From: JALYUA01 sp040004225 | GTDB taxonomy: Bacteria > Acidobacteriota > Thermoanaerobaculia > UBA5066 > Gp7-AA6 | Reading direction: 5' to 3' | DNA length: 43,803 nt | Assembly (NCBI GenBank): GCA_040004225.1 | Contig: JBDUBI010000184.1 | Coordinates: 1-43,803 of the forward strand | Shown here: positions 7,859 through 16,700 of the stretch, piece by piece | How the letters are laid out: each line of letters starts with the position of its first letter | Numbering within the stretch: the stretch's first letter is position 1 | Notes under the pieces: generated by a model | Told to the model about the DNA's origin: nothing | What the model saw: only the letters and a program-made list of their open reading frames with translations | Database searches by the model: none | Made by a program: the position numbers and the translations under genes

Positions 7859-10800
7859 GTGATCCCAGAAAGCGGAGAATTGAGAGCGCCGCTCTTCCGG
7901 CATGTCTTCGAATTGCTTGCCGGTAACGAGCAGCTGCGACCGGACGCGGTCGCTATCGTCGCGGCCGGCCGTTCTCCGACGACCTACCGCAGTCTTCTGG
8001 CAAACGCCCTGGGACTCGCCGACCGATTGAAGGAGTTGGGCGTCGGGAGGGCGGACCGGGTCGCGGTCGTCTTGCCGAACGGTCCGGAGATGGCGACGGC
8101 GTTCCTCGCGGTCTCAATGGCCGGAGTCTGCGCGCCTTTGAATCCCGGCTATCGCGCCAACGAGTTCCGGTTTCTTCTTCCCGACCTCGGCGCGCGGGCG
8201 CTGATCGTCTCCGCGGGCGATGAAACCTCACCTGCCCGCCTGGCGGCGCGGGAGCTGGCAATACCCATCTTCGAAGCGCGGCCGGCGGTTGATTCGGGCG
8301 CGGGCGGCTTCACTCTGACGGGCGATTCGACGGGCCCGCCCGCTTCCCCCGGTTCCCCGGACGCAGACGACCTCGCGCTCGTCCTCTACACCTCGGGGAT
8401 GACGTCGAGGCCGAAGGCGGTTCCCCTCTCTCACCGTCGGATCTGCATCTCCGCGCACAACATCGCGGTCGCGCTCGAGCTCACGCCGGGCGACCGCTGT
8501 TTGAACGTCATGCCGCTCTTTCACGCGCATGGCCTGATCATCGCGCTGCTCTCCTCCTTGACGGCGGGAGGGTCGGTCGTGTGCTCCGGCGGATTCTCGG
8601 CAGAGGATTTCTTCGCCTCGGTCCGGGACGCGCGGCCGACCTGGTATACGGCGGCGCCGACTATCCACCATGCGGTCGTCGAGAGCGCGCCGGAGTACCG
8701 GGGGATCCTCCGGGGCCACGGCGTGCGCTTCATCCGATCCTCCGCCGCCTTTCTGCCCGCGAACGTGAAGGCGGGGCTCGAGCGGGAGTTCGCCTGTCCG
8801 GTGATCGAGGCGTACGGGATGACGGAGTGCACGCAGATCACGTCGAACCCTCGGACGCCGGACGGACGGAGGGAGGGCTCCGTGGGCGTCCCCGCAGGCC
8901 CGACGGTCGCCGTTCTGGACGAGACTGGGAGGGTCCTGCCCCCGGGCGACGCCGGAGAGGTGGTCGTCCGGGGTCCGGCGGTCGTCACCGGTTATCTGAG
9001 CAATCCCGCCGCGGACCAGAGCGCGTTCTTCGACGGCTGGTTCCGGACCGGCGACCAGGGGGTCCTCTCGGCAGACGGGTACTTGACACTGACGGGTCGC
9101 CTGAAGGAAATCATCAACTGTGGCGGCGAGAAGCTCTCTCCCTATGAAGTGGATGAAGTCCTGATGGATCATCCCGCGGTTTCCCAGGCGGTCGCCTTTG
9201 GGGTCGCGCATCCGACACTCGGGGAGGACGTCGCCGCGGCGGTTGTCCTGCGCGGCGGCGCCGTGGCGACGGAGACGGAGCTCCGCGACTTCGCCGCGAC
9301 GCGTCTGGCGGATTACAAGGTTCCCCGCCAGATTCTGATCGTCGCCGAGATCCCGAAGAGCGCGACAGGAAAGCTTCGCCGCGTGGGTCTCGCCGAGGCG
9401 CTCGGGCTCGCGGCTCCGGCGGAGGGCCGCTCCGCGGCGGCCGCTCCCGCTCCCGCGCCAGAGGAGTCGGTGGAGCGGAGGCTCGCGAAGATATGGGCGG
9501 AGCTTTTGAAACTCGACAGCGTGGACATGAATGCCAACTTCTTCCGACTCGGGGGGGACTCCATCCTGGCATCGCGCCTCGTCGCGAGAGTTCGAAAAGA
9601 ATTTCGGGTGGAGCTTCCGTTGCGCAGCCTCTTCGCGACGCCGACGGTCGCGGAGCTGTCCTCCACGATCGAACGGAGCAAGTCCCAACCGGCGCCGCCG
9701 ACCGCGCCGGCGCGGGAGCGGTCGCGCCCTGCGGAGCCCCCCTCTCCCGAGCCCGAGGGCTTCCCGACTCCCGCGTCCTTCCCCTCGGTCTCGTCGCCCG
9801 CCGCCGTCCCGGCCGCGGAAGCGCTGTCCAGTTCGCCCGTGGGCGAGAGGGTGCACTTCAGCCTCATCTTCTTCTCCGCGGACGGCTCGACGGCGTCATC
9901 CGACAAGTACCGGCTCGTTCTCGAGGCGTCGCAGTTCGCCGACCGGCACGGCTACACGGCGGTCTGGACCCCCGAGCGCCACTTTCACCCCTTCGGAGGC
10001 CTGTATCCGAATCCGGCGGTCCTCGGAGCCGCGATCGCGGCGACGACGAACCGCGTTCAAATTCGCGCCGCGAGCGTCGTGCTTCCGCTTCAGAACCCCA
10101 TCCGGGTGGCGGAGGAGTGGGCCTTAGTCGACAACCTCTCGCGGGGGCGCGTCGCCGTCTCGTTCGCCTCCGGCTGGCACGTCAACGATTTCGCGCTCTG
10201 GCCGTCGACTTTCGAGAACCGGAAGAAAGTCATGTTCGAGCGTCTTCGCATCGTTCGGGACCTGTGGGCCGGCAAGCCGTTCATGACACGAAACGGCGCT
10301 GGCATCGAGATTCCGGTGACGAGCTACCCGAGGCCGATCCAGCCCACCCTGCCTTTCTGGCTGTCGTGCCAGTCCGATGAAACGTTCGCGATGGCGGGCG
10401 AGCTCGGGGGAAATGTCATCACGTCGATGTTCCTGATGTCGGTCGAGGAGCTGGCGGGGAAAATCGCCGTCTACCGCCAGGCCCGCGCCCGCGGCGGCCA
10501 CGATCCGGCGACGGGACAGGTGACCGTCAGCCTCCATACCTTCCTGGCGGAGGACGCGGCCACCGTGCGGGAGAAGGTGGGCGGGGCCTATCTCGACTAT
10601 CTTCTCGTCAACCTCGGTCTCCAGGCCGACCGCGTTCGCGCAGCGGGCGACGAGTTCGAGCCCTCCGACGCCGACAAGGAGTTTCTCACCCGACAGGCGA
10701 GCGAGCGGCTGTTCAACGAGCGCGGTCTCGTCGGGACCGTCGCCGCCTGCGCCGCGAGGGTCGCCACCTTGACGGCGATCGGCGTGGACGAGATCGCCTG

Positions 10801-10915
10801 CCTCATCGACTTCGGGATCGACTTCGACTCCGTGATGGCCAGCCTCTATCAGTTGAACCGCCTCAAGGACCTCTGCGCCGTCCGGTCCGCTTCCACCCCG
10901 GCGATCTCCGGATGA
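7859..10915 (+). CDS. Acyl-ligase - carrier - luciferase-like monooxygenase fusion
   Basis: The 1018-residue protein starts with GTG. Residues about 1-515 form an adenylate-forming acyl-CoA ligase/AMP-ligase with MPLFHAHG, YGMTEC and the C-terminal ATGKL lysine. The MPLFHAHG region recalls the oxalyl-CoA synthetase (Pcs60-like) branch. Its P-loop is unusual, YTSGMTSRPKAVPL instead of YTSGTTGxPKGV, though the Lys remains. Next is a carrier (Ser568 in GGDSI), a Pro/Ala/Ser-rich linker (about 605-660), and a luciferase-like flavin monooxygenase of the natural-product type (about 665-1000; WTPERHFHPFGG, FASGWHVNDF). The likely role is to load a starter acid on the carrier and oxygenate the bound acyl chain. 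The starter cannot be read from sequence. It lies 76 nt after the asparagine synthetase gene and overlaps the next gene by 4 nt. Confidence 0.88.
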   Translation: MIPESGELRAPLFRHVFELLAGNEQLRPDAVAIVAAGRSPTTYRSLLANALGLADRLKELGVGRADRVAVVLPNGPEMATAFLAVSMAGVCAPLNPGYRANEFRFLLPDLGARALIVSAGDETSPARLAARELAIPIFEARPAVDSGAGGFTLTGDSTGPPASPGSPDADDLALVLYTSGMTSRPKAVPLSHRRICISAHNIAVALELTPGDRCLNVMPLFHAHGLIIALLSSLTAGGSVVCSGGFSAEDFFASVRDARPTWYTAAPTIHHAVVESAPEYRGILRGHGVRFIRSSAAFLPANVKAGLEREFACPVIEAYGMTECTQITSNPRTPDGRREGSVGVPAGPTVAVLDETGRVLPPGDAGEVVVRGPAVVTGYLSNPAADQSAFFDGWFRTGDQGVLSADGYLTLTGRLKEIINCGGEKLSPYEVDEVLMDHPAVSQAVAFGVAHPTLGEDVAAAVVLRGGAVATETELRDFAATRLADYKVPRQILIVAEIPKSATGKLRRVGLAEALGLAAPAEGRSAAAAPAPAPEESVERRLAKIWAELLKLDSVDMNANFFRLGGDSILASRLVARVRKEFRVELPLRSLFATPTVAELSSTIERSKSQPAPPTAPARERSRPAEPPSPEPEGFPTPASFPSVSSPAAVPAAEALSSSPVGERVHFSLIFFSADGSTASSDKYRLVLEASQFADRHGYTAVWTPERHFHPFGGLYPNPAVLGAAIAATTNRVQIRAASVVLPLQNPIRVAEEWALVDNLSRGRVAVSFASGWHVNDFALWPSTFENRKKVMFERLRIVRDLWAGKPFMTRNGAGIEIPVTSYPRPIQPTLPFWLSCQSDETFAMAGELGGNVITSMFLMSVEELAGKIAVYRQARARGGHDPATGQVTVSLHTFLAEDAATVREKVGGAYLDYLLVNLGLQADRVRAAGDEFEPSDADKEFLTRQASERLFNERGLVGTVAACAARVATLTAIGVDEIACLIDFGIDFDSVMASLYQLNRLKDLCAVRSASTPAISG

Positions 10916-12153
10916 GCCTTCGGCGTCCGAGCCTCGAGATCCCGGGGGAAGCGCTTTCGGAGGTCGACCGGGGCCCACTCGGCGGGATCGTAGTCCTCGA
11001 CGCCTCGCGGACGCTCTCCGGACCCTACTGCACGATGCTGCTCGCGGACATGGGCGCCACGGTCGTCAAGATCGAACAGCCGGGGCAGGGCGATCCCTCC
11101 CGGGGATGGCCCCCCTTTTTGCGGGATGAGAGCACCTATTTTCTGAGCGTCAACCGGAACAAGAGGAGTGTGACGCTCGATCTCCGGCAGCCGGATGGTC
11201 GACGGTTGCTCTGCGACATGGCGAGCCGCGCGGACGTTTTCGTCGAGAACTTCAAGACGGGCTTCCTGTCGGGGCTCGGTCTCGACTTCCCGGCGCTCCA
11301 CCGGGTCAACCCGCGCCTCGTGTACTGCTCGATCTCCGGATACGGACAGACTGGACCGCGCCGCCAGGAGACGGGATTCGACCTCACGATTCAGGCGGAG
11401 AGCGGGATCATGGACGTCACGGGCCAGCCCGACGGCCCGCCCACGAAAGTGGGCGTTCCTCTCACGGACGTGACGGCCGCTCTGTACGCGGCGTACGGCG
11501 TTCTCGCCGCGCTGCGCGCCCGGGACCGGACGGGGTCCGGGCAACTCGTGGACGTCGCGCTCTTCGACGCCGCGCTTTCGCTTCTGACGTTCCAGGCTTC
11601 GGGCGTGCTCGCGGGGACCGGCGAGCCGCGGCGGCTCGGGAATCTGCACCCCTCTCTCGCTCCCTACGAAGTGTTTCGAGCGTCCGACGCCAGTTTCGCG
11701 CTCGGCGTCGGCACGGACGCGCTCTGGAACCGCCTCTGCGCCGTGTTGACCGCCCACGGGTTCTCCAGCGAGCCCGCCTTTGCGACGAACGCCGGCCGCA
11801 TCGAACGCCGGGACACGCTCCACCAGCGGCTGGAGGAGGTCTTCGCCCGCCGGCCGACCGGGCACTGGCTTGCGGCCCTGAGAGAGGCGGGGATTCCGTG
11901 CGGCCTCATCCGCACGGTCCGCGGGGCGCTCGAGGGCGAGCAGGTCGCCGCCCGCGAAATGGTTCGCGAAATGGAGCATCCCGCGCTCGGGAAAATCCGC
12001 TCCGTCGGAATCCCCGTGAAGCTCTCCGCGACGCCGGGATCGTTCCGGCGCTCCCCCCCACTGTTAGGCGGCGACAACGAAGAGATCTATGGCGGCTGGC
12101 TCGGGATCTCCGCGGCCGAGCTTCAGGACCTGAAGAGCCGGGGGGTCGTTTGA
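10912..12153 (+). CDS. CaiB/BaiF (family III) CoA-transferase
   Basis: The 413-residue protein matches the family III CoA-transferases throughout: GGIVVLDASRTLSGPYCTMLLADMGA near the N terminus, VKIEQPG, the NRNKRSVTLDL stretch, and the LTDVTAALYAAYG segment, in which Asp186 is the likely catalytic aspartate that forms the acyl-anhydride intermediate. These enzymes move CoA between carboxylic acids such as formate, oxalate or carnitine. ATGA overlap with the ligase-carrier-monooxygenase gene suggests translational coupling and a shared substrate: it may prepare or recycle the acyl-CoA used as starter or a side-chain acid. CoA-transferases of this type are uncommon inside NRPS operons, so the role is inferred only from position. 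Confidence 0.88.
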   Translation: MSLRRPSLEIPGEALSEVDRGPLGGIVVLDASRTLSGPYCTMLLADMGATVVKIEQPGQGDPSRGWPPFLRDESTYFLSVNRNKRSVTLDLRQPDGRRLLCDMASRADVFVENFKTGFLSGLGLDFPALHRVNPRLVYCSISGYGQTGPRRQETGFDLTIQAESGIMDVTGQPDGPPTKVGVPLTDVTAALYAAYGVLAALRARDRTGSGQLVDVALFDAALSLLTFQASGVLAGTGEPRRLGNLHPSLAPYEVFRASDASFALGVGTDALWNRLCAVLTAHGFSSEPAFATNAGRIERRDTLHQRLEEVFARRPTGHWLAALREAGIPCGLIRTVRGALEGEQVAAREMVREMEHPALGKIRSVGIPVKLSATPGSFRRSPPLLGGDNEEIYGGWLGISAAELQDLKSRGVV

Positions 12154-13727
12154 GCCGCGCGCCGCATTCCGGGATCCCCGACGCATCTTCCGCCGCGGAG
12201 GGGGGGAGAGGCCATCCGGCGACAGGACGCCCCTTCGAGAGCCCGCCGGGCTCCGACCAGGCGCCCGGACGTCCGATGTCTTTCGGGCAGCAGCGGCTCT
12301 GGTTTCTGGATCAGCTGGAGCCTCAGAACCCCGCGTACCACGTGCAGGTGGCGCTCCGGTTGAGAGGGCCGCTCGACCTCGCGGCCCTCGAGGCAAGCCT
12401 CTCGGAGATCGCGAGGCGGCACGAGATTCTGCGGACGACCTTTCAGGTGGCCGGCGGCGAGCCGCGTCAGGTCATCGCTCCCGCGCAATCGCTCGCTTCC
12501 CGGGTCGCCGCCGTCCCCGACGGCTCCGGGGAGGATCGCGAACGGGAGGTCCTGCGGCTCGCCCACGAAGAATCGCTGCGGCCGTTCGACCTCGCGCGAG
12601 GACCGCTCGTCCGGGTCTCCCTCTTCCGGATGTCGGAACAAGACCACGTGTTCGTCGTCGTGATGCATCACATCGTCACGGACGGCTGGTCGACGTCGGT
12701 CTTTTTCCGCGAGCTCGGTGCTCTGTACAGAGCCTTCCGCGACCGCGAACCGTCGCCCCTTCCGGAGCCGCCGATGCAATACGCGGACTTCGCGGAGTGG
12801 CAGAGGCGATGGCTTCTCGGAGACGTTCTCGAGGAACAACTCACCTTCTGGAAGCGGCAGCTCGGGCAAAACCTCCCCATGCTCGATCTACCGCTCGATC
12901 GTCCGCGCTCGAGCCACCAGGGTCAGGGAGCGAGGCAGTCCTTCCGTGTTTCGAGAGAGACGGCGGAGGGATTGAAGTCGCTCGGCCTCGACGAAGGAGC
13001 GACTCTCTACATGTCGCTCCTCGCCGTGTTCGCGATGCTGCTCCACGCGCGAACGGGTCAGGAGGACATCGTCATCGGCACCCCGATGGCCGGGCGCACG
13101 CAGCTCGAGACCGAGGATCTTATCGGATTCTTCGTCAATCCTCTCGTGCTGCGAATCGACCTCTCCGGCGACCCGACGTTCCGAGAGCTGCTCGGACGCG
13201 TGCGCGAAGTCGCGCTCGACGGATATGCGCACCAGGATCTCCCGTTCGAAAAGCTCGTCGAAGTTCTGCATGCGCAGCGAACGCTGAGCTCGTCGCCCCT
13301 TTATCAGGTCTGGTTCGCGTTTCAGAACGTGCCCGACCCGCGGCCCGAGCTTCCGGGGATTCTCGTGACCGCGCTCGAACCGGACTGCCGGCAACTCGAC
13401 CGCGGACCGACCGGCACCGCGCGTCACGATCTGAGGTTCGGCCTCTCTCAGACGCCCGATGGGCTGCGCGGAGACGTGGAGTACAAGACGGACCTCTTCG
13501 ACGCACCGACCATCGCCTCCCTGGTCTTCGATTACGAAACACTTCTCCGGATCGCCGTCGAGGACTCGGGACGGACGTTGCGCCGTTGTATGGAGCGGCT
13601 CCGGGAAGCCCGCAGACGGGAAGGCGCGGGCCGCAGGAGCCGGCACTCGGAGGCGGCGCGCGGCTCGCTGCTGACTTCGCGTCGAAAGCCGCTGCACGGC
13701 GACGCGCCGGACGAGACGTCGAAATGA
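12150..13727 (+). CDS. Free-standing NRPS condensation protein
   Basis: The start is set at TTG 12150, which overlaps the stop of the CoA-transferase gene and gives 525 residues. The open frame extends further left, but that part runs antiparallel to no known domain and lies inside the CoA-transferase gene. After about 45 unconserved residues it has MSFGQQRLWFLDQ, RRHEILRTTF, an intact MHHIVTDGWS (His173-His174, Asp178), YADFAEWQRRW and HQDLPFEKLV, the ordered motifs of one LCL-type condensation domain. No A or carrier domain follows; the C terminus is a basic tail of about 60 residues. It ends in an ATGA overlap with the next NRPS gene. It probably works in trans, for example for the A-PCP protein at 22275-24206, which lacks a C domain, or it may act as an acyltransferase on the finished peptide. 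Confidence 0.85.
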   Translation: MSRAPHSGIPDASSAAEGGRGHPATGRPFESPPGSDQAPGRPMSFGQQRLWFLDQLEPQNPAYHVQVALRLRGPLDLAALEASLSEIARRHEILRTTFQVAGGEPRQVIAPAQSLASRVAAVPDGSGEDREREVLRLAHEESLRPFDLARGPLVRVSLFRMSEQDHVFVVVMHHIVTDGWSTSVFFRELGALYRAFRDREPSPLPEPPMQYADFAEWQRRWLLGDVLEEQLTFWKRQLGQNLPMLDLPLDRPRSSHQGQGARQSFRVSRETAEGLKSLGLDEGATLYMSLLAVFAMLLHARTGQEDIVIGTPMAGRTQLETEDLIGFFVNPLVLRIDLSGDPTFRELLGRVREVALDGYAHQDLPFEKLVEVLHAQRTLSSSPLYQVWFAFQNVPDPRPELPGILVTALEPDCRQLDRGPTGTARHDLRFGLSQTPDGLRGDVEYKTDLFDAPTIASLVFDYETLLRIAVEDSGRTLRRCMERLREARRREGAGRRSRHSEAARGSLLTSRRKPLHGDAPDETSK

Positions 13728-16700
13728 CGAGAGGTCCGGGTGGTCGTGGCGAGCAGGATACCGGGATCAATCAGATCGACCTCGAGGACGTGTACGAGCT
13801 CTCCCCGATGCAACAGGGCATCCTGTTCCACACACTCTACGATCCGGTCAACGACGTGTACCTGGAGCAGAGCGTCGTGACCCTCCGCGGAAAGCTCGAC
13901 GTCGCCCGCTTCGCGGAGGCGTGGCGGCGAGTCGCCGAGCGGCACTCGATCCTGAGAACCTCTTTCCATTGGGAGGATCTGGAGAAGCCGGTGCAGGTCG
14001 TCCAACGGGATGCTCGAGTCTCCCTCGACGTTCGGGACTGGCGCGCGCTCCCGGGGGACGAGCGGTCGAGCCGTCTCGCCGCCTTCCTCGAAGAGGATCG
14101 CGGAAGAAGCTTCGATCTGACGTCCGCTCCTCTTTGGCGCGTCGCGCTCCTGCAAACGGAGGACGACGTCCACGAATGCGTTCTGAGCTTTCAGCATCTG
14201 CTTCTCGACCGGTGGTCGCGCCTACTGCTCTTCAAAGAGATCTTCACTCTCTACGCTGCCTCGGTTTCCGGCAACGAGGCGGCCCTGCCTCGGGCGCCCT
14301 CGTACTCCGAATACATCGCGTGGCTGCAGAAGCAGGACCGGAACAGGACGGAATCGTTCTGGCGGGGTACGCTCGCCGGGTTCTCGGCCCCGACGCCGCT
14401 GCGAAGCGTGGGGGCAAGTGCGGCTGGAGGCGGTTCGGGCTTCACCGAGGCGAGTGGTCGACTCTCGCCGGACCAAACCGCCCGCCTTCAGGCTCTTGCC
14501 CGAAACAGCCGGGTGACACTGAATTCGGTCATCCAGGGCGCCTGGGCGATTCTCGCGAGCCGGTACAGCGGTCAGGACGACGTCGTCTTCGGCGTCACGG
14601 TATCCGGCCGCCCTCCCGGCCTGCCGGGCGTCGAAACAATGGTTGGGCTCTTCATCAACACGGTGCCCTTTCGAGTCGCCGTCCCGCGAGAGACGACCGC
14701 GCGGGAATTCCTCCAGGCCGTCCAGCGGAGGTTCATGAAGCTTCGCGAGTACGAGTACAGCGCACTTCTGGACGTTCAAGGGTGGAGCGAAGTGCCCCGG
14801 GGCACGCCTCTTTTCGATAGCCTCGTCGTCTTCGAAAACATCGACAGCGATTTCGACTCCGACGCCGCGTCCGGCGGCTTGAAAGTCGTCCGGACCCGCG
14901 GCTTCGGTGGGCGTACGAATTTTCCGCTCACTCTGGTCGTGAACGCGGAGCCGGCGCTTGCACTGCGGGTCTTCGGCGAGGGGGGGATCTTCGATCCTAC
15001 GACTCTGTCTCGGATGCTCGGGCATCTCGAGACGCTGCTCGACGCGATGACCGACCGGCCGGAACAATCGGTGTCTAACCTCCCGATCTTGACCGACGCG
15101 GAGCGCCGTCAGATCCTCGACGATTGGAACCGGCGTCCGGCAACAAACTCTCCGACGGAGTGCCTCCACCGGCGGTTCGAGGCGCAGGCCGACCGAGCTC
15201 CGGAATCGATCGCGGTCGAGTTCGACGGCCAAACCCTCGGCTATCGGGAGCTCAACCTTCGCGCCAACCGGCTTGCCCGACACCTGCGGCGGTTCGGGGT
15301 CGGCGCCGAAGTTCTCGTCGGCGTTCTTCTGGAGCCGTCGCTCGATCTCGTCGTCGCTCTGATGGCGGTGCTCAAGGCCGGTGGCGCCTACGTTCCGCTC
15401 GATCCGACCTATCCCCCCGAGCGGATCGGCTTCATGCTCGAGGACGCTCAAGCCGTCCTTCTCGTCACGGACGGACGAGCGGCTGAGTCGCTCGAGGTCC
15501 CGGCCGGCGTGCTCTCCGTCCGGATCGACGCGGACGCCGCGTCGATCGCCGGGGAAGATGGCCAGAACCTCGACCACGAGGATTCCCCGACGAGCCTCGC
15601 CTACCTGATCTACACCTCCGGGTCGACGGGTCAGCCGAAAGGCGTGTTGGTGGCGCACGCGAACGTGGACCGGCTCTTCACGTCGACGGAGCCGTGGTTC
15701 CGGTTCGACGAGCGCGACGTGTGGACGCTCTTCCATTCCCATGCCTTCGACTTTTCGGTGTGGGAGCTCTGGGGCGCGCTGAGGTACGGAGGCCGGCTCG
15801 TCGTGGTTCCGCGTTCCGTCGCCCGCTCGGCGGACGCATTCCACCACCTGCTCGCCGCCTCCGGCGTGACCGTTCTGAATCAGACGCCCTCGGCATTTCG
15901 CCAGCTCATTCCGATCGACGCAAGCTCCGATACCCCCCTCGGCCTGCGCCTCGTGATCTTCGGCGGCGAGGCGCTCGACGCCGGGATGCTCGCGCCCTGG
16001 CTCGAACGCCACGGCTGCGAAACACCCCGGCTCGTGAACATGTACGGGATCACCGAAACGACCGTGCACGTGACCTATCACCCGATGACGTCGGCGGATG
16101 TTCGCAAGCCGTTCGCGAGCGTGATCGGACGGCCGATACCGGACCTTCAGGTGCTCGTGCTCGATGACGAGCTCCGCCTCTGTCCGATCGGAGTCTCGGG
16201 CGAGCTCTGCATCGCTGGGGCGGGTTTGGCGCGAGGCTACCTGCGCCGACCCGATCTCACTGCTCGGAAGTTCATTCGAAACCCCTTCGCGGAGGACCCC
16301 GCCGATCATCTCTACAGATCGGGCGACCTCGGGCGCTTCCTTCCCGACGGCAATATCGAGTACCTGGGCCGGATCGACGACCAAGTCAAGATCCGCGGAT
16401 TTCGAATCGAGCTCGGAGAGGTCGAGTCGGTCCTCGCGCGGCACCCATCCGTAGCGGCGAGCGCCGTGATCGTGCGCGAGGACGCGTCAGGGGACAAGCG
16501 CCTGGTCGCTTACGTCGTGGGACCCGGGGGTAGCGCGCCGGCCGCTTCCGAACTGCGCCCGTTTCTGAAGCGCACGCTGCCCGAATACATGGTGCCTTCA
16601 TCGTACATCGCGCTCGAGAAGCTTCCGATGACTTCGACCGGAAAGCTTGATCGACGGGCATTGCCCGAGCCCGGGGAGACTCACCTAAGCGTGGCGTCCT

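Noticed and set aside
11898..12149. N-terminal extension of the free-standing C protein into the CoA-transferase gene
   Set aside because: The 84 extra codons are Arg-rich with no motif and overlap a well-conserved gene. The TTG at 12150 gives the 4-nt overlap used by the neighbouring genes.
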